The translations under genes and the position numbers were made by a program. Positions 17,261 to 26,653 of a stretch of DNA of 64,000 nucleotides are shown here, in pieces. Position 1 is the stretch's first letter, and every line of letters starts with the position of its first letter. The stretch covers positions 1 to 64,000 of the forward strand of contig NZ_VFRQ01000012.1 of NCBI RefSeq assembly GCF_006385705.1. The letters run 5' to 3'. The notes below the pieces were generated by a model that saw nothing but the letters and a program-made list of their open reading frames with translations, was not told where the DNA came from and ran no database searches. Origin of the DNA: Pontibacter mangrovi. GTDB lineage: Bacteria; Bacteroidota; Bacteroidia; Cytophagales; Hymenobacteraceae.

Positions 17261-17938
17261 ATGAAGGCTATAGCGATTGATGACGAACCGATGGCGCTGG
17301 AGGTGGTACGGTCTCATGCTGCCAAAGTGCCTTTTCTGGAACTGGTCAGCTGCTATACCGATGCCTTCAAAGCGCTGGAGCACCTGCAGGAGGAGCCTAT
17401 AGACCTGCTGTTTTTGGACATCAAAATGCCCGATATCTCGGGCCTTGATTTCTTTGCAAGCTTGCAGGTAAAGCCCATGGTCATTTTCACTACAGCTTAT
17501 TCTGAGCACGCTGTGACCAGTTTTGAACTTGACGCCATAGACTACCTGCTGAAGCCCTTTTCACTGCCCCGGTTCATGAAAGCCTGCAACAAAGCACAGG
17601 AACTGCTGCAGCTTCGTAGCGCTGCGCCGGCACCTGTCAAAGACTATGTGTTCCTGAAAACGGGCTATGAGCAGGTAAGGGTTTACTATGAAGAGATTCT
17701 GTTCCTGGAGGCAGCGGGCAACTACGTGACCTTTGTGCTGGAGGAAAAAAAACTGCTCACCCGCATGACCATCAGCGAAGCCACCGACAGCTTGCCAGCC
17801 GATAAGTTTGTACGCGTACACCGCTCTTACATTGTGGCCAAGGACAAGGTAGAGAAGATCGAGCGCCACCAGCTAACGATCAGAGGCAATGAGGTACCTG
17901 TGGGGAGCTCATATATGCAGCAACTACAGTTGGTTTGA
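17261..17938 (+). CDS. LytTR-family response regulator
   Basis: A 225-residue protein. Receiver domain (1-120) with acidic pair D7/D8, phospho-acceptor D53 in LLFLDIKMPD, Thr in VIFTTAYSEHA and Lys in DYLLKPF. LytTR DNA-binding domain (about 130-225) with EILFLEAAGNYVTF and FVRVHRSYIV. It pairs with the histidine kinase just upstream. Targets are unknown; LytTR regulators usually bind paired direct repeats. Confidence 0.94.
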   Translation: MKAIAIDDEPMALEVVRSHAAKVPFLELVSCYTDAFKALEHLQEEPIDLLFLDIKMPDISGLDFFASLQVKPMVIFTTAYSEHAVTSFELDAIDYLLKPFSLPRFMKACNKAQELLQLRSAAPAPVKDYVFLKTGYEQVRVYYEEILFLEAAGNYVTFVLEEKKLLTRMTISEATDSLPADKFVRVHRSYIVAKDKVEKIERHQLTIRGNEVPVGSSYMQQLQLV

Positions 17939-17998
17939 TTGTTAGAAGAATAGGGCTGTTAAAAAAACAATCTTGGCAAAGCCGCTTGCAAAGCTAAA

Positions 17999-18280
17999 TC
18001 ATGAAAAGCGCACCTGCAGCCCACCTTGCTCCAGGGAGATGTCCATACTTTCCAGCACAGAGCGGTAGTTCGGTTGGGAGGGAGCCGCCAGGTGATGCTC
18101 CAGGTCACCGATAGAAGTAGCGCCCGTGTCGCCCTCGAAGAAGCGAAGCCAACGCTCTCCCTCTCCGGCAGCCTCCTCCAACTGCCGGAGCCCGTCGATT
18201 AGCTCCTGCGCCTCGTGCGTCTGCTGAAACTCCTGAAGTAGGGCCGTTACGGCCTCCTTGTATGCAGTAGCTCTTGCCAT
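17999..18280 (-). CDS. Unknown small acidic protein
   Basis: A 93-residue soluble protein, helical at the start (ARATAYKEAVTALLQEFQQT) and ending SLEQGGLQVRFS. No family was recognised. It is convergent with the LytTR gene, 60 nt away. Codon use and length make a real gene plausible. Confidence 0.55.
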   Translation of the reverse strand: MARATAYKEAVTALLQEFQQTHEAQELIDGLRQLEEAAGEGERWLRFFEGDTGATSIGDLEHHLAAPSQPNYRSVLESMDISLEQGGLQVRFS

Positions 18281-18519
18281 GCCCTATGATGGCTTATTTC
18301 TATCTTTATGTGAATCTACTCCAGTGGGAAACTTGAAGCCAGAGCTAAACCCGCGTTCAGACTTGCAGCAGGGGCTTGGTTTTTCTATCTTTTGAACCTT
18401 TAAGAAATCTATTTTATGCTATTCTTAGGGAATATGCTTATTGACAGCATTCGGGAGAGGTTCATGAGGATGGGAAACCTAGAGGGTGGAGCATTAAAGA
18501 CTATTTAATACGAAGACAC

Positions 18520-18972
18520 ATGATAGAAAAATTGCAGGAAGAAGACGCGTCAAACAGGCCAGAGAAACTCCAGGCAGCTTATGAGAAGCTGCGGTCCCTG
18601 CTTAGTGAGCTCAGCGCCAGGAATATCCCAGCCGACACAGAAGCTGGCGTAAATGCGTTAGTCCGTGAGGTAAATACCAGTGCTGAAAGTGGGGATGCGC
18701 TGGCTAAGCAAGTAGAGGAAGCCTATAAAGGGGTTCTGAAACTTGTGGAAAAGGAGCTGCAGCTGGTACCCCGCAATTATCACCGCAATCTATGGATGGC
18801 CTTGGGCATGGCAGCTTTCGGTTTGCCGCTGGGGATGCTGTTTGCTACAGCGCTTGGGAATTATGGCCTCATGGGTATAGGGCTGCCCATTGGGCTGGCT
18901 ATGGGCCTTGGGGTAGGCACAAGCCTGGACAAGAAGGCTGCCGCTGAAGGAAGGCAGCTGTCGGTGGAATAA
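18520..18972 (+). CDS. Unknown membrane protein with helical N-terminal domain
   Basis: A 150-residue protein. Residues 1-88 are charged and helical. Residues 91-134 form two glycine-rich membrane segments (LWMALGMAAFGLPLGMLFAT and NYGLMGIGLPIGLAMGLGVG), and a short polar tail follows. It stands alone. The glycine zipper pattern occurs in small integral membrane proteins of many functions; none is assigned. Confidence 0.6.
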   Translation: MIEKLQEEDASNRPEKLQAAYEKLRSLLSELSARNIPADTEAGVNALVREVNTSAESGDALAKQVEEAYKGVLKLVEKELQLVPRNYHRNLWMALGMAAFGLPLGMLFATALGNYGLMGIGLPIGLAMGLGVGTSLDKKAAAEGRQLSVE

Positions 18973-19095
18973 ACAAGGGTTTGTCACAAAAGACCAACAA
19001 CTAAACCTATTGTTTGGGCTGGGTCCCAGCCCCCAGTCCCATCTACATGCTCTGAGCGTAGATGGCTAAACTTTTAAGTAAAAAGTTATTATGGT

Positions 19096-19644
19096 ATGAC
19101 CCAGGAGGAATTCTTGATCCAGCACCTGATCGAAGATAAAAGCTATCCTCTCCTTCTACAGGAAAACAGGGAATTGAGTCTTTCTATACTACAGGCATGG
19201 TGGGCTACCGGTACTGAATTCAGAACAAAGATCAGAAGGGCAAATACACTGTATACAAGCAGGAAGGGTAACCCGGCGTTTGCTGCCTTTGAACGCGCAG
19301 GCAAAAGGGCTTTTTTTGAATGGTACCAAAGACAGCCAAGAATCTGTGCCTGCTGCAACATCGAGGAATATAAGTTGGAGGAGTTGTTTGATACGGGCGC
19401 GCTCGAAACGAAAAGGGGGCGGGGCAGGTCATTGGAATTGGAGCGAAGAGACACGCGCTTAAACTTATATACAGAAGATAATTGCGTGCTGGCCTGCTAC
19501 TTCTGCAACAACCATAAAGGCGACACCATTTCAGAGAAAGACCATCTGCATTACTTTTCGGTTCCCACCAGGCAATACCTGGAAGATAAATACAGCCAGT
19601 TTAAAGGGAAAAGACGCCGCATCAAAGTTACGACGGACCATTAG
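19096..19644 (+). CDS. HNH-endonuclease-like protein
   Basis: A 182-residue protein. Two zinc-knuckle pairs frame the core: CACCNIEEY (about residue 86) and CYFCNNHKGD (about residue 138). Between them RGRSLELERRDTRLNLYTED takes the place of the LEVDHI...G..N..NL segment of HNH nucleases. The first His of the classic motif is replaced by Arg (LELERRD), while NNHKGD keeps the His-x-Gly type end. It may be a nuclease of a defence or mobile element, or a non-catalytic relative. No methylase lies next to it. Confidence 0.65.
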   Translation: MTQEEFLIQHLIEDKSYPLLLQENRELSLSILQAWWATGTEFRTKIRRANTLYTSRKGNPAFAAFERAGKRAFFEWYQRQPRICACCNIEEYKLEELFDTGALETKRGRGRSLELERRDTRLNLYTEDNCVLACYFCNNHKGDTISEKDHLHYFSVPTRQYLEDKYSQFKGKRRRIKVTTDH

Positions 19645-20234
19645 CGCGGTCTTATACTTGATGAAAGGTCCGATAGCTTGAAAACCAGCATCTACTTTGA
19701 TTGAAAAGGTAACCCCCATTGGTGTCTATTCAAGTTGATGAAAAGGTGGGCGAGGTGCATGCGTACTACATGAGTTATTTTGAAGTCTTTGCTGCTCCTG
19801 GGGAAGAAGCTGGACATACTGTCTCACTTTACCACACTAAAGGAAAGTTTCTAATTCGGATTAAAGTAAATGGGCACCTTCTTGGTTTGGTTGGTTGTCT
19901 CATCCTTAAGGCTGTAGGTGAGGTGGTTTTCCTTTAGCTCAATGGAGATGTCATTCTTATTCCGGCGGAACACCATGGAAATGGTCTATATAGAAGGTTA
20001 GTAAAGCCTCAGTATGATATTCAAAACCCGCAGATAATCCAAAAAAAATCACCATGATAAGATTCAAAAGTTGAATCCGCAAGAATGAATATGGCATAGT
20101 GCATCTTCAGCATGGCGCTTGAGTGCTTCCGGTTGATTCTTATAGGACGAGGTGCGACTGGCCTTTTTATTTAATGGGGCGGTGTTAATCAGGTCCAAGA
20201 GGGCTGGGAGGTTAAGGTTTACTAGTTGTTTTCC
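19645..20234. other. 590-nt stretch without a convincing gene
   Basis: Only fragments were found. On the minus strand 19976-19851 reads a 41-codon ORF (MVFRRNKNDISIELKENHLT...), followed in frame by more protein-like sequence after the stop. On the minus strand near 20220-20080 NLNLPALLDLINTAPLNKKA also looks coding. Both look like remains of decayed genes; neither was identified. Confidence 0.4.
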
Positions 20235-20828
20235 TCACTCAATGATAGCCCGGAAGTAACCGGCTGCGTAACGGTCACCCTTCAGCCTTGTGAACAGCTC
20301 TCCCGCAACAGTGTCACCTTGCTCGTAGGTGCCTTTGCTCAGCGTCAGCCTGCTGTACTCCTCAGCGACAGTTGCCCCGTAAGGGGCAATGTCAGACCAT
20401 TCGTAGTAGTGAGAGCTTGCCTTGTCGCCTACCACGGTGACGGCTATGCCCCAGCCCCCGAATGTCTCCGAGAGCGAGGAGGCGGGTTTGATGTAGAGGA
20501 AGAGGGTGTCCCCGCCAAGCCGTGCCTCGGCAAACCGAAGTTCATCGGTGGATAAGCTTGTGTCCCCGACCACGGCATAAGTGACCTTGGAGCCAGCGTA
20601 AGCGGCACGCGCAACCTCCGGCCCGGAGAAGCCAGCGTTCAACAGCATCTCATAGGTGACGGAGTCCAAGGTTGGATTATCGGTCACCAGCTCCCGGTGC
20701 AGCTCAGGGACTATCCGAACCGTAGCCGGTGTCCGCTCCTGGTTATCAGCTGAGATAGCTTTCCGGTCCCGGCACGACGGGGGCATTAGGGGTAGCAGAA
20801 GGAGAGAAGGGAGCAAGATTTTGTTCAT
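20235..20828 (-). CDS. Unknown secreted lipoprotein
   Basis: A 197-residue protein. The start at 20828 gives a lipoprotein signal, MNKILLPSLLLLPLMPPSC, with Cys19. The longer frame up to 20975 lies inside the upstream gene and has no signal sequence, so it is rejected. The mature domain (about 175 residues) was not recognised; it contains WSDIAPYGATVAEEYSRLTL. It lies 73 nt after the 20902-22113 gene on the same strand, probably in one operon. Confidence 0.65.
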   Translation of the reverse strand: MNKILLPSLLLLPLMPPSCRDRKAISADNQERTPATVRIVPELHRELVTDNPTLDSVTYEMLLNAGFSGPEVARAAYAGSKVTYAVVGDTSLSTDELRFAEARLGGDTLFLYIKPASSLSETFGGWGIAVTVVGDKASSHYYEWSDIAPYGATVAEEYSRLTLSKGTYEQGDTVAGELFTRLKGDRYAAGYFRAIIE

Positions 20829-20901
20829 CATCCGTACTGAGTAAGGAGTCTGGTAGGTCCCATGTACGCTCTGGCACTGGGAATGTTGGCTTATACTTGC
20901 A

Positions 20902-22113
20902 TCACTCAATCCACGTGGAGAGCATCTTGTATTCCCAGCCGCCCCTCCCTTTCCTGATGAGGTACTCGGTGCCACCTAGACCGAATGAGACACGAAGCCG
21001 GTAGGTGTCCGGCATGCCATCTACCTTGAACAGGGGGCTGAGGTAGTATTGTTTTAGGGTACTTGGGTAGGTTGCCCTGTGCTGCTTATACGCTTTATCT
21101 GTCAGGATAATAACTCTTTCGTCTGATAAGGTAATGCTCTGCACATGCCTGCTGTCACTGACAATGAGCCTAGTAGCCTTGGGCTCTATGAGGAGCATCT
21201 TGTAGTTGGCCATATAAGGCACCCTGCTGTACCCATTTGTAGGAGGAATATAGGTATCGGATAGTAAGGCCTGGTATATGACTGAGAAATCTGTTCTAGG
21301 CAGGTTAAACCTTGGGTTGGGGTCAAGGCTGTCGATGATACCGTCTCGGTCCGTATCCCTTAGGGAAGGGTCAAGCCCCAGTTTCGCCTCTGTGACATCC
21401 GAGAGCCCGTCCCCGTCAGTGTCAGCGATGATAGCTTTTAAGTCAATTTCAACCGTTACACCGTCCTTTACCGCATCGTGGATTGGAAAAAAGTGCTTGG
21501 GTGAATAAAACTCCCGCAGGAAAGCCGCCTCGATCTGCAGGCGGCCGCTGTCCTTTAGTAATGGGAGTCTAGAGTCCCACTTGAGGAAGAGTGGCTTACC
21601 CTGGGCCAGTCCAGTATAGTAGCACTTCCACTGTTTCGACTCATCATAGAGAGCCACCCATATGCCTTCTCGGGATTCATCGAACCTATCATCTGTAAAC
21701 AAAATAGCTTGCCCGCCATTCAGGCTGCCTTTCTTGATGATATGTAGTTTGCTTACTCCACTCGTACCCTCCTGCGGCAGGATGCCGTTCTGGACCATGT
21801 TTGGAACTTGCTGAGCTTCATAAAACTCTTTGAGTTCCTGCTTTTGCTCCGGACTCATGCTGTAGATATCCTTAAAGGGGGTAAAAGACCTTAACTCCTT
21901 TATGTGTATGTGCGGCAGGCGAAACGATAGTATCTCCTCCCTGCTGGCAGGCTCCAGAGACGGGTGATGCAGCGAGTCGTAGTAGGCCTCCTGCTCGCTG
22001 CTGAAGTACTTGTCCTCTTCATGGCTCTGGGCGTGCAGGGGCTGAGTGGCCAATATAGCGATACTTAGTAAAGCCACGGCTCTTATGTATAGGAAGGTCT
22101 TTAATATCGTCAT
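20902..22113 (-). CDS. Secreted protein with thrombospondin-3-like calcium repeats
   Basis: A 403-residue protein with signal peptide (about 1-28, ending LHAQ). Residues 232-265 carry DTDGDGLSDVTEAKLGLDPS and DTDRDGIIDSLDPNP, paired calcium-binding repeats of the TSP3/dockerin-like type. The flanking domains were not recognised. It is probably exported and stabilised by calcium. Neighbours are unknown lipoprotein and hydrolase genes on the same strand. No sorting domain was seen at its C-terminus. Confidence 0.7.
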   Translation of the reverse strand: MTILKTFLYIRAVALLSIAILATQPLHAQSHEEDKYFSSEQEAYYDSLHHPSLEPASREEILSFRLPHIHIKELRSFTPFKDIYSMSPEQKQELKEFYEAQQVPNMVQNGILPQEGTSGVSKLHIIKKGSLNGGQAILFTDDRFDESREGIWVALYDESKQWKCYYTGLAQGKPLFLKWDSRLPLLKDSGRLQIEAAFLREFYSPKHFFPIHDAVKDGVTVEIDLKAIIADTDGDGLSDVTEAKLGLDPSLRDTDRDGIIDSLDPNPRFNLPRTDFSVIYQALLSDTYIPPTNGYSRVPYMANYKMLLIEPKATRLIVSDSRHVQSITLSDERVIILTDKAYKQHRATYPSTLKQYYLSPLFKVDGMPDTYRLRVSFGLGGTEYLIRKGRGGWEYKMLSTWIE

Positions 22114-22240
22114 AGCATACTTAGTATGGCACCCGTGCGTGAGTGTAGTCGCTCTGGTTGAAAGTTATACTGACTGGTCCAGCGCGAGGCCTGAACATTG
22201 CGGATATTACATAGCTGCATCAGGTCAGCTGCAAGGAGCA

Positions 22241-22831
22241 TCACTGGCTGCGCCAAAGCTTCTGCCACCATTTCTGCTTGGTCCTGGGAGAGGTGCTGCC
22301 CCACACCTGACTGACCAGCTCGTTATCATAGATGTAGTGTATGGTCGTTTCCCCTCCCTCTATGATAAGCCCCTGCTCATTGCCAAGGATGGTCGCCAGC
22401 ACCCTGTCCTGCTTTGCGCTCAGCAGGAACCTCTCCTCATCGAGTTCAAGCTCCGCTTCGTCTTCTGCCCCGGTGGCTGGATAAACCGCTACGGCTCGTT
22501 TTGCCCTCAACTCCCGCAGGAATGCAAAGGACTGGCCGATGACGGTGCGGGGGCTGAGGATGGAGAACCGGAGGAAGAGGCGAGGCACTTCCCGCTCACC
22601 CGGAGCCAAGTCGGCACGCAGCTCAGTCAAGCCAAGCTCACTCCTAATTTCAAAGCGATAGCTTCCCCAACCTGTACTTGAGCTAGGGCTAGGACCGCCA
22701 GCCATGTATGTGGCTCCGCAGCTCTCCAGCATGCTGATTAGCTCCGCTTGTGGGATGGGGTGCTTAAACTTCACTTCCATCAGGTATGATTCTGCTCCCA
22801 TTGTCTTAGGTTTCTTTTTACATCTTTTCAT
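22241..22831 (-). CDS. Unknown protein
   Basis: A 196-residue soluble protein, or 186 residues from Met11 at 22801. It has mixed alpha/beta sequence with FRFSILSPRTVIGQSFAFLR and a polar tail, KQKWWQKLWRSQ. No signal peptide is clear and no family was recognised. It lies 36 nt after a hydrolase gene on the same strand. Confidence 0.55.
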   Translation of the reverse strand: MKRCKKKPKTMGAESYLMEVKFKHPIPQAELISMLESCGATYMAGGPSPSSSTGWGSYRFEIRSELGLTELRADLAPGEREVPRLFLRFSILSPRTVIGQSFAFLRELRAKRAVAVYPATGAEDEAELELDEERFLLSAKQDRVLATILGNEQGLIIEGGETTIHYIYDNELVSQVWGSTSPRTKQKWWQKLWRSQ

Positions 22832-22867
22832 ACGAGGTGTAGTCCATAAAACATAGGAAGGAAAAGA

Positions 22868-23869
22868 CTACTCTTTTTCAAGCCACGCTCTCCAATCCGC
22901 GGCCACCATGTCCCAGCCGAAGTCATCATAGTTCACCTCGTCGTTACGGCCCATGCCGAAGAAGTTGTGCTCTCGGCCCACGTAGGGGGTGAAGGTGAAG
23001 TTATCCTTTTTCTCGCGCATAACCTCCAGGCGCAGGTAGTCGAAGAAGGGCGCAGCGGTGTCCTCGGTGCCGTAGGCCACCAGCACAGGTATGCTCAGCT
23101 TCAGCAGAGAGGCCATGGGCGGCTGTGAGAAGCTGTAGATGGATTTGTAGGTGACCTCGCCCTTCACTTCGTTGTTCCCGTGGTCGCGCACCAACTCTTC
23201 CCAAAACCGGAACTGCTCCTCTGCTGCCGTCCCCAGCGAGTCGTCCTGTTGCCTTATCTGGGAGAGGGTGGTGGCCATCCTGCCCAGCGGATTGGTACTG
23301 GAAAATATCAGGTGCGTCACGTCTTTGGACACCTCTGCAAGCTTGGCGGCCACGGCAGCCCCCTCGGAGTGACCGGCAACGACCACTTTATCCCCAACCC
23401 AATCCTGCCGCTTCAGGTACTTTACCGCAGCCTTGTTTCTATGGGCGTAGTAGCTTAGGTTGTCCCGCTGTATGTACTCCTGTGGGAAAGTGCCCGTCTG
23501 CGGGTCTAGGTAGGCCATGTCCCTGCGCAGCGTGCTGGCCGCGCGGATGAGCGGCACGTATGGCTTGCCGATGATGGCAAGATGGTAGTCTTCCAGCAGG
23601 ATGTCCGCATTAAAGGGGAAAACCATGTATGGCTTCCCGTTCTCATTGATAAGGATAAGGGGCTTGGGCAGCGAGCCTTGTATAAAAAGGAACAGCGGCT
23701 TTTTTACCTTTTCCTCCCCTTGCCTGGAGAGCACCAGAATGTCGACGGTGTCCTTTTGGAAGCGCGTCTGCAGGTGCCTGAAACCGAAGTCCTCCGGCTG
23801 GCGGGCCTGTGGCCTGGCCTGAAACATAACTAGCCAAGAAAGGTGGAAGAGTATAAGGGCCTTTCTCAT
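22868..23869 (-). CDS. Alpha/beta hydrolase, secreted
   Basis: A 333-residue protein. The start at 23869 forms an ATGA overlap with the stop of the upstream hydrolase gene, so translation is probably coupled. A longer frame reaching 24298 is only a shadow of that gene. It has a signal peptide (1-18), then an alpha/beta hydrolase fold with nucleophile motif AGHSEGAAVAAKL, acid in YGTEDTAAPFFD and His in GREHNFFGMG. The substrate is unknown. It resembles the prolyl-oligopeptidase/dienelactone-hydrolase type. Confidence 0.85.
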   Translation of the reverse strand: MRKALILFHLSWLVMFQARPQARQPEDFGFRHLQTRFQKDTVDILVLSRQGEEKVKKPLFLFIQGSLPKPLILINENGKPYMVFPFNADILLEDYHLAIIGKPYVPLIRAASTLRRDMAYLDPQTGTFPQEYIQRDNLSYYAHRNKAAVKYLKRQDWVGDKVVVAGHSEGAAVAAKLAEVSKDVTHLIFSSTNPLGRMATTLSQIRQQDDSLGTAAEEQFRFWEELVRDHGNNEVKGEVTYKSIYSFSQPPMASLLKLSIPVLVAYGTEDTAAPFFDYLRLEVMREKKDNFTFTPYVGREHNFFGMGRNDEVNYDDFGWDMVAADWRAWLEKE

Positions 23870-24702
23870 CCTTTTAGCTTTTGGGTAAAGTGCATCAGGG
23901 CTTTGACATACAAGTCCCCGAAACTTTTCTTGGTCAGGGTCATGAAGCCCTCGGTGTGGTTGCCGCTGTGCCTGAGGACCTCCCTGTTGCCCCGTTGCCG
24001 GGCGATCTGCTCGCTGTCCGCGACCGTGGTGAACTTGTCCTGCTCGCCAGCCACCAGCAGCATGGGGCACTTTAGCTTCCTGAGCTTGGAGGCATAGGTG
24101 TCGGCACCCGCAGGCAGGGCAATGTCCCGGCCCTTGATTTCCTTTATCCTTGCCACGTAGGCGCTGGGGGCGTGCACGAAACCTTCGCCAATCAGGAAGT
24201 CCGCTTTCTCCAGCTGCAGGGCGATCGTGGCCACGATGGTGCCCATAGAGAAGGCCAGCACGCCTGTTCTGTTCCCCCGCGCGTTCTGCTTCGTCCACCT
24301 GAGCACGGTGGCAAGGTCGGTGGCGAACTCGTTGTAGTAGAGGTGGAGCGGGTCAATCTCAAACTCTGAGCTTTTTCCGAAGCCCCGGTAGTCGAAGGCC
24401 ACTACGGTGTACCCGGCTTCGGACAGCGCCTTGATGTGGTGGAGCCAGTAGGACATGTTGCCACTGTCTGCATAAGAAAGCACCAGCGTGGTCTTTTTGT
24501 CCTTCTCCGGGGAGGGCTGGATGAGCCATGTGTTCAGTCCATAACCATCGGGGGTACTCAGCACCTGCTGTTCATAGCGCATCCCTAAGCTGTCGGGCGT
24601 GGCCACGTACTCCTGCGCAGGCTTTATCGCATAACAGTCGAAGGAAAGGGCCAGGAAAAGTAGGAGGAGAGTACTTTTGATTAAAGCTCGTTTCATACCC
24701 AT
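23866..24702 (-). CDS. Alpha/beta hydrolase, secreted
   Basis: A 278-residue protein from the ATG at 24702 (or 276 from 24696). Signal peptide near MKRALIKSTLLLLFLALSFD. The hydrolase fold shows FDYRGFGKSS for the oxyanion region, nucleophile GVLAFSMGTIVA, acid in LVAGEQDKFTT and His in SGNHTEGF. It begins 7 nt after the desaturase stop and overlaps the next hydrolase by 4 nt. A three-gene unit with lipid-active products is likely from this context; the substrate is not shown. Confidence 0.85.
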   Translation of the reverse strand: MGMKRALIKSTLLLLFLALSFDCYAIKPAQEYVATPDSLGMRYEQQVLSTPDGYGLNTWLIQPSPEKDKKTTLVLSYADSGNMSYWLHHIKALSEAGYTVVAFDYRGFGKSSEFEIDPLHLYYNEFATDLATVLRWTKQNARGNRTGVLAFSMGTIVATIALQLEKADFLIGEGFVHAPSAYVARIKEIKGRDIALPAGADTYASKLRKLKCPMLLVAGEQDKFTTVADSEQIARQRGNREVLRHSGNHTEGFMTLTKKSFGDLYVKALMHFTQKLKG

Positions 24703-24709
24703 GTTCGTA

Positions 24710-25669
24710 TTAACACTGCTTCCGGACAGGCCGCTGCTTATCACTCTCCTGCCAGGGCCAGCTCCACCGGGTCAGGTGCGGGGTGGCGCGTTGCTTTAGG
24801 GTCTGGTCTTTTCCCGCCTCCTGTACCGCCCATACCAGGCCCAGGTTCTGGAAAAGCCGGATCATGTACCAGCTGAAGTCAATCTCATACCATTTCAGGC
24901 CAAAGCGGGCACTGGACGGATGGGCATGGTGGTTGTTGTGAAAACCCTCGCCGAAGCTTATCAGGCCCAGAAACCAGGTGTTCTTACCGCTCACGTCTGC
25001 CTGCGCAATGCTGTACTGGCTGTAGCCGTAGGTGTGGGTAACAAAACCCACAAACCAGTGGCCCAGCATGGTGAGGCTGATGCGCAGCGCCATGGTCACG
25101 ACCAGGGCCTGCCAACCAAAGAGCAGCCAGACAAGTCCGCAGGCCCCGAGCACATGCAGGTACCAGGTCTTATCCAGCCAGATGAGCCAGGGATCTTCCA
25201 GGTCATCGGCAGGAATGGCGTAGCGTTCCAAATTGCCGGGCAGGTAGCTCACGTGCAGGTACCACCAGTAGTCTTTCCAGAGCGAGTGGTGGTACTGAAA
25301 GTAGCGGGGCGTGTCCTTCCGGTTCTGCCAGTAGTCCCGGATGTAATGGAGCTTTAGCCAGGAGAGGGGGCTACCCAGGCCTGTTAGCACAAACAGGTAA
25401 GCCGTCAGGTTACGGAAAGCCCGGCTGCACTGGTAGCTGCGGTGAATAATGCCGCGATGCAGGCCGACCGAATGGCCGATGCCCACGATAAAGAAGGTGA
25501 GGAGAGCTGAAGCCAGGCTAAGCGTCCAGGAGGCTGCCTCCCAGGTGAAGGCGATGCTGGGAAACAGGAACAGGTACAGCCAGGCGGTTTTCTGCCAGTT
25601 GAACAGCACCCGGTCGCCGGGATGCGCCACCGGGTGCTGCCGCACCGCGGTAAGAAGGGGCTTGGTCAT
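24710..25669 (-). CDS. Acyl-CoA/fatty-acid desaturase, membrane di-iron type
   Basis: A 319-residue protein with four to five membrane segments. His box 1 is GLHRGIIHRSYQ and box 3 is GEGFHNNHHAHPSS. The usual middle HxxHH box is absent: LHYIRDYWQNRKD stands in its place, as in a bacterial subgroup with an HxxRDYxQ-like motif. The family inserts double bonds into acyl chains at the inner membrane. It heads a minus-strand unit with two hydrolases and faces the PAP2 phosphatase gene, which is consistent with lipid metabolism. Confidence 0.87.
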   Translation of the reverse strand: MTKPLLTAVRQHPVAHPGDRVLFNWQKTAWLYLFLFPSIAFTWEAASWTLSLASALLTFFIVGIGHSVGLHRGIIHRSYQCSRAFRNLTAYLFVLTGLGSPLSWLKLHYIRDYWQNRKDTPRYFQYHHSLWKDYWWYLHVSYLPGNLERYAIPADDLEDPWLIWLDKTWYLHVLGACGLVWLLFGWQALVVTMALRISLTMLGHWFVGFVTHTYGYSQYSIAQADVSGKNTWFLGLISFGEGFHNNHHAHPSSARFGLKWYEIDFSWYMIRLFQNLGLVWAVQEAGKDQTLKQRATPHLTRWSWPWQESDKQRPVRKQC

Positions 25670-25867
25670 TGTCGTTTGTTTTCTTGCTCGGGTGGATGAG
25701 GCGCTTTGCCTTTGGCACGGGGCACGGCCGAAAAGCGCACTTCACACCCTTTTGCTGGATGAATTATCGAATATAGAATATATTTGGTATACTCGCAACC
25801 TGGTCTTGTGAACGGTGACAACAGCCAACGGGCACCGATACTGTGCCTGGCTTGAAAGAAATCCCCT

Positions 25868-26653
25868 TTGAGAACGCACTACAAAGAAAACAAACTGGCG
25901 CTCCGCTGCGCCCTGGGTACCTGGCTGATGCTGGTGCTGTGCCTATGGGGGCTGCCGGTTGCCTTCAGCGGCTACCTGGAAAGTGACCTGGACACGGTTT
26001 TCTGGTACGCTGTCTCTGAGTCAGGAGGCGTGTATGGCACGGCGGCACTGGCCGTGACGCTTTGCCTGGCGGCAGCCTGGCAGCAGGCGCGCAGCCGTCA
26101 CCGGGCAAGAGCCTTTGCTGTTGGCTTCGGCTTTCTGCTACTCCTGCTGGGGAGTACCGCCGCCCTGAACGAGTACGGCGTAAAGCCGCTCCTGCACCAG
26201 GCCCGGCCCAGTCACGTGTTTCTCCTGGGAGAGGCGCAGAGCCCGCTTTTAGCTGAGTTTTACCGCAAGCCGGTGCCCGAGCGACAGGCATACCTGGAGC
26301 ATTACCTCCAGGAGAATGCCGGTCAGTATGCCGGTATCTCCCCGCTGGTACTGGCGCACTGGGTGGCTGAGAGCGGCTACTCCTTTCCCTCCGGCCACTC
26401 TCAAAACGCTTTTTTACTGGCCACTATGCTGGCCTTCTGGCTGTGCGGGCAGTTGCCGGCCCGTAGGCGGGGCTGGTGCCTGCTGCCCCTGGGCTGGGCC
26501 CTGCTCGTGTGCCTGTCGCGCGTGGCGCTGGGCGTGCATTCGGAACTGGACGTGAGCCTGGGCGCCGCTGCCGGCCTGGTGCTGGCCTACCTGCTCTCGC
26601 TCACGGGTCTGCTGCCCCGGGTATTTGCCTTAACCAAACCTGAAACTAATTGA
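25868..26653 (+). CDS. PAP2-family membrane phosphatase
   Basis: A 261-residue protein starting at TTG (25868). It has about six membrane segments. The three PAP2 signature blocks are present: KPLLHQARP, SFPSGHSQ and SRVALGVHSELD, holding the catalytic His pair and Asp. It probably dephosphorylates a lipid phosphate at the outer face of the inner membrane. Its stop overlaps the next start (ATGA), tying it to a glycosyltransferase gene; the pair may process a lipid carrier or glycolipid. Confidence 0.88.
   Translation: MRTHYKENKLALRCALGTWLMLVLCLWGLPVAFSGYLESDLDTVFWYAVSESGGVYGTAALAVTLCLAAAWQQARSRHRARAFAVGFGFLLLLLGSTAALNEYGVKPLLHQARPSHVFLLGEAQSPLLAEFYRKPVPERQAYLEHYLQENAGQYAGISPLVLAHWVAESGYSFPSGHSQNAFLLATMLAFWLCGQLPARRRGWCLLPLGWALLVCLSRVALGVHSELDVSLGAAAGLVLAYLLSLTGLLPRVFALTKPETN

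Noticed and set aside
19719-19937. Plus-strand frame between the HNH-like gene and 20235
   Set aside because: The opposite strand has more protein-like sequence (19976-19851), and neither could be identified.
20829-20975. Longer start for the 20235-20828 lipoprotein gene
   Set aside because: The extra residues overlap the 3' end of the upstream gene and would bury the lipoprotein signal.
23870-24298. Long N-terminal extension of the 22868-23869 hydrolase frame
   Set aside because: It is composition-driven shadow sequence (arginine/glycine-rich) of the upstream hydrolase gene, and the ATGA overlap gives a natural start at 23869 with a signal peptide.
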